Shown here piece by piece: positions 37,853 to 47,950 of a DNA stretch of 64,000 nt. The position numbers were made by a program, and so were the translations under genes. Origin of the DNA: Anaerocolumna sp047777345 (GTDB lineage: Bacteria; Bacillota; Clostridia; Lachnospirales; Lachnospiraceae); assembly GCA_047777345.1 (NCBI GenBank), contig JBKEEJ010000005.1:137513-201512 (forward strand), in the 5' to 3' direction. Each line of letters begins with the position of its first letter. The first letter of the stretch is position 1. The notes beneath the pieces are model-generated. The model had not been told where the DNA came from, searched no databases, and saw only the letters and a list, made by a program, of their open reading frames with translations.

Positions 37853-39895
37853 GTGGACAGGGAGAATAGAGATTTAAATAAAAAATTGAATCAATACTTT
37901 CCTGGCAGGGTTGTCCGTAAGGATTTAACTCAAAAAATAAAAGAAGGGGCAAATGTCCCCATATATGTCCTTGAATATTTACTTGGCATGTATTGTGCTA
38001 CTGATGATGAGGATTCCATAAATGAAGGAGTTAATAGAGTAAAAGCAATACTTGCAGAAAATTATGTTAGGCCAGATGAAGCGGAAAAGATTAAATCCAA
38101 AATTCGAGAATTAGGTCAGTATACAGTCATTGATAAGTTGACCGTAAGGCTCAATGAAAAGAGAGACGTTTATGAGGCGGAGTTTTCTAATTTAGGGTTA
38201 AAGGGCGTAGAAGTAGAAGCGAATTATGTGAAAGAATTTGAGAAACTTCTTGCTGGCGGTATATGGTGTATTCTTAAAATTCAATACTATTATGACGAAG
38301 AGTTAAGGAATGCGAACCCTTTTATCATAAATAGTTTGAAACCCATTCAAATTCCAAACTTGGATATGGATGAGATATTGAGTGGAAGAAAATATTTTAC
38401 CAAGGATGAATGGATTGATATCCTTTTAAGATCGGTGGGCATGGAACCGACACAATTGGAGGAAAAGGTTAAGTGGCACCTTCTTGCCCGAATGATTCCT
38501 CTTGTTGAGAACAACTATAATCTCTGTGAATTGGGACCAAGAGGGACAGGTAAATCTCATATATATAAGGAAATATCCCCCAACTCTATTCTAATATCCG
38601 GGGGACAAACTACTGTAGCCAATTTATTTTACAATATGAACACTAGAAAAGTTGGGTTAGTCGGCCTATGGGATGTTGTAGCCTTTGATGAAGTGGCTGG
38701 AATTACCTTTAAAGATAAAGACGGTATTCAGATTATGAAGGATTATATGGCTTCAGGTTCGTTTGCCAGAGGAAAAGAATTAAAAAATGCTTCTGCTTCT
38801 ATGGTTTTTGTTGGTAATATCAATCAATCAGTGGACGTGCTTTTAAAAACATCCCATTTATTTGAACCATTCCCAGAAGCAATGGCTTATGACACGGCTT
38901 TTTTTGACAGGATGCACTGTTATATTCCCGGCTGGGAAATACCCAAATACAGACCGGATTTTTTCACTCACGAATACGGCTTTATTACTGATTATATTGC
39001 AGAGTTTTTCAGGGAAATGAGAAAAATATCCTATGGCGACAGCATAGATAAATACTTTAGACTTGGAAATAACCTTAACCAAAGGGATGTTATAGCGATA
39101 AGAAAGACTGTATCGGGATTGGTCAAACTAATTTATCCTCATGGAGAATTTAGCAAAGAAGACTTAGAAGAAATTCTTAGGTATGCCTTAGTTGGAAGAA
39201 GACGAGTAAAAGAGCAATTAAAGAAAATTGGTGGTATGGAGTTTTACGATGTTCATTTTTCTTACATAGATAATGAAACTTTCGAGGAAGAATTTGTATC
39301 AGTTCCGGAACAAGGTGGCGACAAATTGATACCTGAAGGAATGGGAAAACCAGGACATATTTATACAGTTGCCCATGGTGATTCAGGGATGATCGGAGTA
39401 TATAAAATAGAAACCGAGGTTGTCTCTGGGACGGGGAAGTTTGAACGGACAGGATTGGGGACTAGTAGGGAAGCAAGGGAGAATTTAAATACTGCCTTTA
39501 ACTATTTTAAAGCAAACAAAAAGAATATTAGTGGAGCAATTTCTTTAAACAACAATGACTTTTTAATGCATGTTCAAGATTTGCAGGGGATTGGTATGAC
39601 TTCGCAATTGACTTTAGCAGCCTTTATTGCCCTTTGTTCTGGAGCATTAAAAAAACCTGTATTAAGTCAACTGGTGGTATTGGGCTCAATGAGCATAGGG
39701 GGAACCATTAATAAGGTGGAGGAACTGGCATCTACACTTCAAGTTTGTTTTGATGCAGGAGCGAAAAAAGTACTCCTACCTATGGCTTCTGCCGCAGACA
39801 TTAACACAGTTCCGCCAGAATTATTCTCTAAATTTCAGATATCCTTTTATCAAAGCCCTGAAGATGCGGTATTTAAAGCATTAGGAGTTGAGTAA
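37853..39895 (+). CDS. brxL: BREX Lon-like AAA+ protein BrxL
   Basis: An intact 680-residue BrxL with a GTG start. The N-terminus is NRDLNKKLNQYFPGRVVRKD. The AAA+ Walker A ELGPRGTGKSHIYKE is at about residues 225-239 and Walker B-like VAFDEVAGI follows. The C-terminal Lon-protease-like domain (IPEGMGKPGHIYTVAHGDSG; LTLAAFIALCSGALKKPVL; VLGSMSIGGTINKVEEL) closes the protein. BrxL forms DNA-threading rings in characterised BREX systems. It is the last gene of the type 1 order and is followed by a terminator. Confidence 0.92.
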   Translation: MDRENRDLNKKLNQYFPGRVVRKDLTQKIKEGANVPIYVLEYLLGMYCATDDEDSINEGVNRVKAILAENYVRPDEAEKIKSKIRELGQYTVIDKLTVRLNEKRDVYEAEFSNLGLKGVEVEANYVKEFEKLLAGGIWCILKIQYYYDEELRNANPFIINSLKPIQIPNLDMDEILSGRKYFTKDEWIDILLRSVGMEPTQLEEKVKWHLLARMIPLVENNYNLCELGPRGTGKSHIYKEISPNSILISGGQTTVANLFYNMNTRKVGLVGLWDVVAFDEVAGITFKDKDGIQIMKDYMASGSFARGKELKNASASMVFVGNINQSVDVLLKTSHLFEPFPEAMAYDTAFFDRMHCYIPGWEIPKYRPDFFTHEYGFITDYIAEFFREMRKISYGDSIDKYFRLGNNLNQRDVIAIRKTVSGLVKLIYPHGEFSKEDLEEILRYALVGRRRVKEQLKKIGGMEFYDVHFSYIDNETFEEEFVSVPEQGGDKLIPEGMGKPGHIYTVAHGDSGMIGVYKIETEVVSGTGKFERTGLGTSREARENLNTAFNYFKANKKNISGAISLNNNDFLMHVQDLQGIGMTSQLTLAAFIALCSGALKKPVLSQLVVLGSMSIGGTINKVEELASTLQVCFDAGAKKVLLPMASAADINTVPPELFSKFQISFYQSPEDAVFKALGVE

Positions 39896-39935
39896 CATAG
39901 ATATAAATGGAGTTAAATATAGTTTATGCAATGTT

Positions 39936-39975
39936 AAAGTCAAAGGCAAAATTTGCCCTTGGCTTTTCATTTTTG
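39936..39975 (+). terminator. Intrinsic terminator after brxL
   Basis: AAAGTCAAAGGCAAA pairs with TTTGCCCTTGGCTTT (15 bp with wobbles, 1-nt loop drawn minimally) followed by TCATTTTTG. It closes the BREX operon. Confidence 0.75.
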
Positions 39976-40106
39976 TTGTAGATGTAAAATAAAAGGATGA
40001 AAAATTATAGTTCCATGCAACAAACAGATATCAAGTCTAGAAGTTATAAGAAAGTGATGGTACACTGTATACGCTTTAAACAAATTAGAGAATAAGAGGG
40101 GATGTA

Positions 40107-40442
40107 ATGCGTGAAATTAAGAATTTAGATGCTTTAGAACTATCCGAGTCACTATTAGATACTTATAAATGCGTTCATGGTTTTGGATTTAATGGCCATT
40201 TTATATCACTAATACCAACAAAAAATTATTATTATTTAGCCTATAAACATAGGGACAGTCTTGATGAACACAGGCTTTTCAAATTTGTTGAAGTCAAGGA
40301 ATCATATGAAGAAGGTGAAATTTATAATGTTTTACTGGAGATTAGAAAAGAGTATGGTCATGACCATGAAAATAGTGAATATGATGAGGATTACAAGGAA
40401 CTAATAGATTATCTGATAAGTAGAGGTGATAAGGGGATTTAG
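40107..40442 (+). CDS. Hypothetical small acidic protein
   Basis: A 111-residue protein (MREIKNLDALELSESLLDTY ... LIDYLISRGDKGI) that I do not recognise. It is rich in Asp, Glu and Tyr, has no membrane segment and no Cys motif. The start follows AGAGGGG. It stands alone between the BREX terminator and a second terminator at 40541, so it is a separate transcription unit in the island. A defence-accessory or anti-restriction role is possible from location only. Confidence 0.6.
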   Translation: MREIKNLDALELSESLLDTYKCVHGFGFNGHFISLIPTKNYYYLAYKHRDSLDEHRLFKFVEVKESYEEGEIYNVLLEIRKEYGHDHENSEYDEDYKELIDYLISRGDKGI

Positions 40443-40540
40443 GAAAATTGTTCAAAATATTGCTGCCAAAAAATTTGACAGAATGAGTAGTTTGAAATAT
40501 CATTATAAGTGATAATAAAATAATCTTAAATCAAAGTAAA

Positions 40541-40591
40541 CTAACATAGCAAATTTGCCCGGAAAATAGGGTTTTGCCGTGTTAGTTTTTT
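40541..40591 (+). terminator. Intrinsic terminator
   Basis: CTAACA...GCAAA pairs with TTTTGC...TGTTAG around a GC-containing loop, followed by TTTTTTG. It separates the 40107-40442 gene from the next small gene. Confidence 0.75.
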
Positions 40592-40619
40592 GTTTATTTA
40601 GAAAGGAGAGATGTTTTAA

Positions 40620-40971
40620 TGAGAAGGGTTAATGTTTATGAAAGTGAATTTTGCAATAAGATTGTTGCCAGAGTAAAATATAATGAAAAATTAGATTACT
40701 GGGATGGACGCAACGGGGTAATGGAGGATTAGGTAAGCATAAAGGCATTACTAAGTTAAAGGACGGCAGGTTTGTTATTATTATAGGTTCTCAAATGCAA
40801 GGCTCAAAAGACTATGCCTATATAGTAAGTAAAGAAGAGGCGTTACAGGAAGTTTTAAAATCAGGTAATCTGGAACTATTGGAGGATAAAAAATTTGCTG
40901 AACTAAAAACTCTGTATGAGAAATTATGTGATTTAGAAGAAATTGATGAGGCAGAAACTACTGCAGAATAA
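40620..40971 (+). pseudogene. Small hypothetical gene with one frameshift
   Basis: The frame opens MRRVNVYESEFCNKIVARVK after AAAGGAG and stops at 40732. Shifting frame near 40714 restores a continuous protein: ...YWDGRN, then GGLGKHKGITKLKDGRFVII, IGSQMQGSKDYAYIVSKEEA and an acidic C-terminus ending TTAE at 40971. Total about 116 residues. I do not recognise a family. The well-formed second half suggests a real gene recently broken. Confidence 0.6.
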
Positions 40972-41109
40972 TAAAAAGGTTATAAAGGGTTATGTAGGGA
41001 GTCGGGCTATAAGCCTAGACTCCTTTTTAAATTGCAACTGCTTTTGTAGATTACCACTAATTAATATTTGTAATACTTAGTTTACAAGGAGATTGGGCTA
41101 AAAATTTTT

Positions 41110-41231
41110 CAACATAATATAAATTATGCTGCCAAAGGCCCTGACTTTTATTAAAAAAAGCGGTAACATCTATCTATAAATTCAACATAATTTATAGGAA
41201 TTTAGAAGTATGATTGGCAACATAATTTATG
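41110..41231 (+). repeat. Tn4430-like internal resolution site: inverted core plus two direct repeats
   Basis: CAACATAAT and ATTATGCTG form an imperfect inverted pair separated by ATAA at 41110-41131. Two direct copies of CAACATAATTTAT follow at 41183-41195 and 41218-41230, the second overlapping the ribosome binding site of the recombinase gene. An inverted core followed by two accessory direct repeats just upstream of the gene is the layout of the TnpI site of Tn4430. Function is inferred from this match of architecture. Confidence 0.65.
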
Positions 41232-41242
41232 GAGGTGAAATT

Positions 41243-42072
41243 TTGTTAGAAGAATTTAGAGAGTACTTAACATTGCAAGGAAAAAGCGAAAATACTATCA
41301 ATAGTTATTATTTGCATATGAAAGGTTACTATCAATGGTATTTGGAGTCCTTTGGCAGAGAATGTTCGGTGCTGTACCGGGAAAACATCTTAGATTATAT
41401 CAGTTATCTTCGTAATATTAAGAAAGATACAGGAAGAACTATAAATTGTAAGATTAGTGCATTAATAAAGTTTAATGAGTTCTTGATTGAGAAAGGAATA
41501 CAACAGGAACAAGTAGTTTCAAAGAAGGATAATATTAAGGTTCAGCAAACATATGCAAACCCTTCGATATAACTAAACAGGAAGTAGATGCTTTTAGACA
41601 ACAACTATTACAAGATGGACATCGAGATATTTATTGCTTGGCGACATTGTTAGCGTATGCAGGTTTGCGAATTAGTGAGGCACTTAATATTCAATTGGCA
41701 GATTTTAATTTAACAGTTGGAGAGTTAAAGGTTATGGGTAAAGGAGATAAAGACAGAGTTGTTTATCTAAATGATAAGATTATTAATAGTATAAGAGAGT
41801 ACCTAAGAGTGAGAGAAAGTGATAGTCCATATTTATTTGTAAATAGTAATGGTAAGGTAATTCATAGGTCAACAGTTAATAAGATTTTCAATAAGTATAG
41901 CGACAAGATCACTCCTCATGTATTAAGACATTATTTCTGCACAATTGCTTTGGAGGGGGGCCTATCGGTTCATGAGGTTGCCTACTTAGCAGGCCATAGC
42001 AATATTCACACAACATTAATTTATTTAAATCCGAGTAGAGAGGCAATTAGAGGAAAAATAAATAATCTGTAA
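41243..42072 (+). pseudogene. Tyrosine recombinase (TnpI/Xer-like), one frameshift
   Basis: The N-terminal SAM-like core-binding domain (LLEEFREYLTLQGKSENTIN ... SALIKFNEFLIEKG) is open to 41572. Loss of one T near 41562-41565 splits it from the catalytic domain. The continuous reading is YANPFDITKQEV, then ATLLAYAGLRISEALNIQ (Arg), GKGDKDR (Lys), PHVLRHYFC (His, Arg), LAGHSNIHTTLIYLNP (His, Tyr). All catalytic residues are present. The start chosen is TTG 41243 after TGGAGGTG. An adjacent resolution-site-like repeat supports a TnpI-type resolvase. Confidence 0.82.
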
Positions 42073-42077
42073 CTAAA

Positions 42078-42107
42078 GGCTATGAAAAGGTTCATAGCCC
42101 ATTTTTT
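42078..42107 (+). terminator. Intrinsic terminator after the recombinase
   Basis: GGCTATGAA/TTCATAGCC perfect 9-bp stem with a 4-nt loop, followed by CATTTTTTG. It insulates the recombinase from the CBASS-type operon. Confidence 0.85.
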
Positions 42108-42261
42108 GATCAGATTCCAATAACGATACTTTGTACCCACATCATATATAATTATAGTAAAAAATCTTGAAAATTGTGAAATTCAAATTAGAATAGTGTA
42201 TAATATTGTTAAAGAATTAATGGTACGTTATGGGATTATATGAATTTTAAGGGGTGAAAAT

Positions 42262-43266
42262 ATGGCGACAACTGTAAATAATGCATTTAAAGAGTTTATG
42301 CGAGATAAGGTCAACTTGGATTCGGACAAAACAAAAACTGCAAGAAAAAGCAGGGACAATCTTATAGATAATATACATGATTTAGGTTCTAATGAAGAAT
42401 TTTTCAATTTATATCATGACATTGATATTGCATTTGGCTCATTTGCAAGAAAAACGAAAATAAGACCTTTAGATGACATTGATATTATGATTGGAATAAA
42501 AGGTGACGGTAGTACTTATTATGATTCTGGATATGATGTTAAAATTTATGTAAATAATGATAATTCTCCTCAAAAAAGTTGTTGCAATGATAACACCAAT
42601 GTACTTAATTCAACAAAAGTAATTAATAAATTCATAAAAGAACTTAAGGATTTAAGTGATTATAAGAAAGCAGAGACTCATAAGAATGGTGCAGCAGCCA
42701 CCCTTCAACTAAAATCTTATGAATGGAATTTTGATATTGTACCATGTTTTATAACTGCTAAAGAGTCTGATGGCCGAGATTTTTATTTAATACCAGATGG
42801 AAAGGGAAATTGGCAAAAAACAGATCCACGCAAAGATAGGGATAAAGTAACCACTTTGAACCAAAAACATAATGGATTAATGTTAGAGACTATAAGGTTG
42901 GTAAAGTATTGGAATAGAAGACCTACAATGCCATTGATGCCATCTTATGTATTAGAATGCTTATTACTACAATATTTTGATAGTGTTGATAGTGTAAGTA
43001 ATTATATTGATTTCCGATTTAGAGATGTCTTATCTTATATTAAAGATAACATTTGGTATTCCATTAATGACCCAAAAGAAATTCAAGGAGATTTAAACAC
43101 ACTTACATATGATGAAAAATTAAAAATTTCAAACAAAGCAAAGAATGATTATGATAAGGCAAATGAAGCAATTGCTGCAGAAATAAATGAAAAAGATCAC
43201 AAAAAAGCCATTAAAAAGTGGACAGAAATATTCGGAAGTGAGTTTCCAGAATATAGTGAGGATTAG
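42262..43266 (+). CDS. CD-NTase (CBASS nucleotide cyclase)
   Basis: A 334-residue SMODS-type nucleotidyltransferase. It would make a cyclic oligonucleotide alarm signal on phage infection. The active-site signature is complete: GSFARKTKIRPLDDIDIMIG with G59-S60 and Asp72/Asp74, and a third Asp (158) in YEWNFDIVPCF. The substrate-binding helical domain follows (HNGLMLETIRLVKYWNRRP). ATG 42262 is preceded by AAGGGGTG. It is 12 nt upstream of a membrane effector gene, forming a two-gene CBASS-like operon without Cap2/Cap3 ancillary genes. The signalling nucleotide cannot be deduced. Confidence 0.88.
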   Translation: MATTVNNAFKEFMRDKVNLDSDKTKTARKSRDNLIDNIHDLGSNEEFFNLYHDIDIAFGSFARKTKIRPLDDIDIMIGIKGDGSTYYDSGYDVKIYVNNDNSPQKSCCNDNTNVLNSTKVINKFIKELKDLSDYKKAETHKNGAAATLQLKSYEWNFDIVPCFITAKESDGRDFYLIPDGKGNWQKTDPRKDRDKVTTLNQKHNGLMLETIRLVKYWNRRPTMPLMPSYVLECLLLQYFDSVDSVSNYIDFRFRDVLSYIKDNIWYSINDPKEIQGDLNTLTYDEKLKISNKAKNDYDKANEAIAAEINEKDHKKAIKKWTEIFGSEFPEYSED

Positions 43267-43278
43267 AGTGAGGGTTAG

Positions 43279-44190
43279 ATGGATATGGATAATAGCAATG
43301 ATATTAATATAAAGCAAAACACGGAAGAAATTCTCTTGTATTTGTTTGCTCAAAAAAAGTTATACTCGTTGAGTAAAAGAGCACTTAATATTATATTCCT
43401 TGTTAATATCATTTTTTATATATTAGGGCTAAGCAATATAATACAAGGTAGTAATTATTTTAAAGCGATATATGTTATTTGGGGGATATTCTTTTATATA
43501 TTATATGATAGAGTAAGCGAAAAAATAAGCATTGCTGCTACAATGCAAGAACTTATAGACAGAAAATTATATGGGTTTGATACATATGCACCTTTTCTAA
43601 AAGAGGCAAAATTACACCAGACTGCCTTGGAATTAAAATCGAAGTTTCTACAAGAGTTTATAGAGCAAACTAGCCGTAATGGAAAGCAAAATGGTGTTAG
43701 GGATTGGTATTCAGATGTATCAGGTGTTCCTATTGAAAAGGCAATTATACTTTGCCAAATAGAAAATAGTGAATGGGAAACTCAACTAAGAAAGAAATTT
43801 CAAAAACTAAATGTATTATTTTTTGTATTTTTGCTCTTCGTATATATTATTGTTTTTTGGGATAAAAGTGTTGAGACCTTAATAGTTAAACTGTACCCCA
43901 TATTAACAATCGTATCAGATAGACTTTCCTATATATATAAAAATTATAAATACATTAAGACTAGTAAAGATATTAACGATTGTCTATATCATCTATACGA
44001 AAATATTGAGGAATTTACCAAAGAAGCCATTATAAATAAAGCCAAAGAGATACAAAATTGTATATATGAAAGAAGAAAAAATTTTGCTCCTATACCAAAT
44101 ATATTCTATCGCCTGAACAAAAAGAAGTACCAAAGTTTTTCGAACCAGTATATCTTAGATTTAAAGGAAAAACTACAAAAACCATCTTAG
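43279..44190 (+). CDS. S-4TM-type pore-forming CBASS effector
   Basis: A 303-residue membrane protein with two N-terminal hydrophobic helices (about residues 37-55 and 63-80) and two more near residues 178-197 and 199-215. A cytoplasmic region (DRKLYGFDTYAPFLKEAKLH; NGVRDWYSDVSGVPIEKAII) lies between them. This layout matches the S-4TM proteins linked to SMODS cyclases, thought to permeabilise the membrane when the nucleotide signal rises. It follows the CD-NTase by 12 nt with an SD GTGAGGG. The frame is intact. Confidence 0.82.
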   Translation: MDMDNSNDINIKQNTEEILLYLFAQKKLYSLSKRALNIIFLVNIIFYILGLSNIIQGSNYFKAIYVIWGIFFYILYDRVSEKISIAATMQELIDRKLYGFDTYAPFLKEAKLHQTALELKSKFLQEFIEQTSRNGKQNGVRDWYSDVSGVPIEKAIILCQIENSEWETQLRKKFQKLNVLFFVFLLFVYIIVFWDKSVETLIVKLYPILTIVSDRLSYIYKNYKYIKTSKDINDCLYHLYENIEEFTKEAIINKAKEIQNCIYERRKNFAPIPNIFYRLNKKKYQSFSNQYILDLKEKLQKPS

Positions 44191-44661
44191 TGATATTTAA
44201 TCGTGTATAAAATAATTAAATGGAAATTCAGTTTTCCTTACCTTTGTCGGTTTTTGTATAAAAATTTATGGAAATATAGATAAAAAGTTATTTCATCGCG
44301 GTTGTAATCCCTCACAAGAAAGTATAATTTCTCTGTGTAGTCGATTTCTAAATCGTCTCATTGGCTAACCTCTTCGTATAACTGTTCCTATTTTCACAGA
44401 GCAAACTTTATAATTCTTCTTGTGGAAATGATTTCCTATATCATATATAATTGTGATAAGAGACTAGTCGTTATTAGTATATAAGTATATTTATTAAACC
44501 ATATAAAAACAGTAGTAGAAGGCACAGAAGGAAAATCATTACAGATAGCAACCAAAATATTATGATATACATTATATTGCATTCATTTGTTAATTCGCCA
44601 TTTTACGAGGGCAAGATGTATTGAATGAATGTAATAAAGAAGTAAAGAGGGGTTGGGTAAA
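44191..44661 (+). mobile_element. Worn third copy of the mini-element (A3-B3) and spacer
   Basis: From about 44225 the sequence aligns with the inside of the 49371-49834 copy. A partial terminator (CTTTGTCGGTTTTTG) is followed by a matching AT stretch, the exact 13-mer GTTGTAATCCCTC (44302-44314 here; near 49510 in the other copy) and similar following sequence. One TnsB-like box (AGAGCAAACTTTATAATT, about 44398-44415) remains. Neither tip survives. The rest of this 470-bp gap up to the kinase gene shows no ORF. Confidence 0.6.
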
Positions 44662-47600
44662 ATGGTGCTAAATAAATATAAAATCGTAAGAATGTTAAAA
44701 CCAGGAAATAATAGTTATTCAGAGGTATCTGTGATCAAAGATATATATACAGAAAAACATTATGCTATGAAAGTAATTAAAGGAATAAATACTCCTTTAC
44801 ATAATGTGATTTTTGAAAGGGAAGTAGGGGCATTAACGAAATTAAGGACATGTAGTAATATAGTTAGATTGGAACATTTTGATATTCACGATGATGATTA
44901 TTATGGAAAATGTGGACGAGTCTTTCTGGAATATATTGAAGGAGAGCAACTACAAAAAATTGATGTTCTAGAATTAAATACTATTGAAAAAGTCAAAATT
45001 ATAGAGCAATTGATAAGTGCTATTCAGGTAGCACACGAAAATAATATAATACATAGAGATATAAATCCTAAGAATATAATGATTACTCCTGATAAGCAAG
45101 TTAAATTAATTGATTTTGGAATTAGTAAGATAAAAGATATGGTAAACTCTGATACATTATTTCAGTTTGCTACCAATAAATATGCTGCACCAGAAGTTCA
45201 TACCCATAGTGAGAACGCTTCGGAAAAGAGTGATATATATTCATTAGGAGCAGTATTATATTTTATATTTACGGGAGAAGAGCCACCAATAGCAAATGAG
45301 TTTGAAAAAAATTAGAAAATACTGGTGGAATTGATATAGAGTTTAAAGAAATAATAAAAAAAATGGTTAAGTTATCGCCGGAGGATAGATACAATAATAT
45401 TTTCGAGGTTAGGAAGGCATTAATAAAGTTATTTAATAGATTTACTAAAGAAAATAGGACTTATATATTTTCTTTGGATTCAAGTAAAATTGAATATATG
45501 AGGAATCTTTCTTTAGTTCCTAGTAGAGGAAGTTATTCTGATATTATAGAAGATAATATTAATGAAGACTTTTTGGAAGCCTATATTTTTGTTGAAAATG
45601 AAGGTAAAACGGAAGAGTCATATAAACTTTATGGTATGCACTACTATTTTGAATGTTATTATGATGATAATAAACAAGTATTCCATATTTCAAAAGTATA
45701 TAAGTTACAACCATATGTAAGAGAACTAGTAAAAAGAAAAGCAATGTTTGTTAATGGTGATATTAGATTTGTATTGAGCGGAAGAAGAATACCTAATAAT
45801 AATAATTTTGAATTGACAATTAGTGCTAAAGATAGTAAAAAGGACTACCTATCTTCTTCTAATGTCAATAACGAATACACTAAGAGGTTTTTTGCGTGGC
45901 ATAAGTTACTAGATATAATGGAAATAGAATATAAGAAGAATGTCATAAGGGTCAACTATGATTCATTTCGAATTGAAGATAATTTTTGTATTTTTTCTAT
46001 AAATGAACAAGATTATTATCTACTTGATGAAAACAAGGGCGAACTTACATTTATATATGAAGAAACTAATGGTAAAAGAAATAAGGTTATTGAAATAGGG
46101 AGTCTAAAGAGCATTTATATTGATAATCAAAAATTCTACTTAAAATTAAATAATATAAATACAGGTTTGAAATCAAAGTTGCCTAACAAAGGAATTATAT
46201 GTGAGGATTACAGAAGGAATCTTTCATTAATTAATAGAGAAAAAAAGGCGTTGAATTCTTTTAATAATGAGGATTATGTAAGCCCATCGAATTTAAAAAG
46301 CATTTTTTCTGGCATACAATCAGCAAGTTTTTTTAATACACCTAGCGGGAGAGTTTATTTTAACAAATTGCTGGATGGAACACAGAAAAAAGCAGTTACT
46401 AAAGCGTTAAATTCTCAAGATATAGCACTTATACAAGGACCACCAGGTACAGGTAAAACTAATGTAATAATTGAGATTTTAAGACAAATACTTAGAATGA
46501 ACAATCAAGGTCAGATATTCAAACAGAAAATTTTACTTGTATCACAAGCACACGCTGCTGTGGACAAGATGCTTGAAGACCTAGATCAAACTTCAAGTGA
46601 CAATATAAAGGTTATCAGAATTGGAAGAGATGAAAATTTATCAGATACTGTTAGGGAGAAATATGCTGTAGATTATGCACAATCAAGGTGGGTTAATAGA
46701 ATTATTGAAAATAGTAATCATTTTGCACAAACACTTCTATTAATATTAAAAATAAATAAGGAAGAGTTTGATAAGTATTGTGAAGCGCTAATAGAAACTA
46801 AATTTTCCAATAATGAAGATGAAAAATCATATAAAAGTGCTAAGTCTTTTATAACATATTTCGAAGAAAAGTATAAAGCACTATTAGAAACAAAGGATTT
46901 TAAATCTTTAGTTATACAGAAGGATTGGGTAAATAGAATTGTTGGTAGAATGGATGTACAACAGCACTTTATAAAAAATGCTGAGATAGTTTCAGGAACT
47001 TGTACAGGTGTTGTATCAAATTATGTAATAAATGATATGGTATTTGACTATGTAATAATCGATGAAGCAGCAAAAGCGACTTTTCCTGAATTATTAATAT
47101 CTATTATTAGAGCAAAAAAAATTATAATGGTTGGAGATCATAAACAACTTCCACCAGTATTGGACGAAGAACTAATAAAGAATAGTAAGCAAACATTTAT
47201 AGAGAGTAACTTGGATTTTAATACATTATATAATAGTATATTTATGAAATTATTTGAACATCTCCCTAAAGAGAATAAGCAAGTATTAAATACACAATAT
47301 AGGATGCATCCTACAATAGGAACAATGATAAGTCAACTTTTTTATGATAACCAAATTTTAAATGGAGTTTCAATAGAAGATAGGAAGCATAATATAAAAC
47401 AGTATATGGACTTAGCCATTGTCTGGTTAGATACCTCAAAGTCTCCAGATAGATTTGAGGAGAATGTTTCAACTACCTATAGGAACTTGCTGGAGGCAAA
47501 TATAGTTAAGGAACAATTAAAACTTATAAATAACAGTATAGAAAGTACTAAGTATGATGTAGGGGTTATCACACCATATAGTGGGCAAAAGAATTTAATT

Positions 47601-47948
47601 CGTAATGAAATACAGCAGATTGCCTATAACAATATAAATGGTAATGTAGTAGTGAATTCAGTTGATGCTTTTCAGGGTGGCCAGAAGGATATAATAATAT
47701 ATTCTACTGTCAGAAGCAGCGATAAACACAAAAATATTGGATTTCTGAAGTCTGAAGAAAGATTAAATGTTGCATTTTCAAGAGCAAAACGACTGTTAAT
47801 AATAGTTGGAGATGCTGAATTTTTAAGTGATACAAGCATTAATGACAACAAATTTCCATTAGTATTAAAATATATTAAGGAAAATCCGGAACATTGCAGA
47901 ATAATTGATTATAATTCTTTAAATGCTGACGGAAAGAGGGAGGTTTAA
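44662..47948 (+). pseudogene. Ser/Thr kinase-SF1 helicase fusion, split by a frame change at an A7 run
   Basis: The first 217 codons encode an active-looking Hanks kinase: AMKVIKG (ATP Lys), HRDINPKNIM (HRD loop), DFGISK (DFG), KYAAPEV (APE). It stops at TAG 45313 just after A AAA AAT. One base back, the frame continues FEKKLENTGG into the kinase C-lobe (SPEDRYNNIFEVRKAL) and an 860-residue UPF1-like SF1 helicase: QGPPGTGKTNVII (Walker A), VIIDEAAKATFPE, MVGDHKQLPPV, QYRMHPTIG, DAFQGGQKD and RLNVAFSRAKRLL. ATG 44662 is placed after AGAGGGG. It is either a broken fusion gene or one expressed through -1 frameshifting. It precedes its partner by 2 nt. Confidence 0.78.
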
Positions 47949-47950
47949 AT

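Noticed and set aside
47041..47160. Helicase as a BREX or DISARM component
   Set aside because: Motifs are UPF1-like SF1 with a fused kinase, not the SNF2 helicase of DISARM or any BREX type 1 protein.
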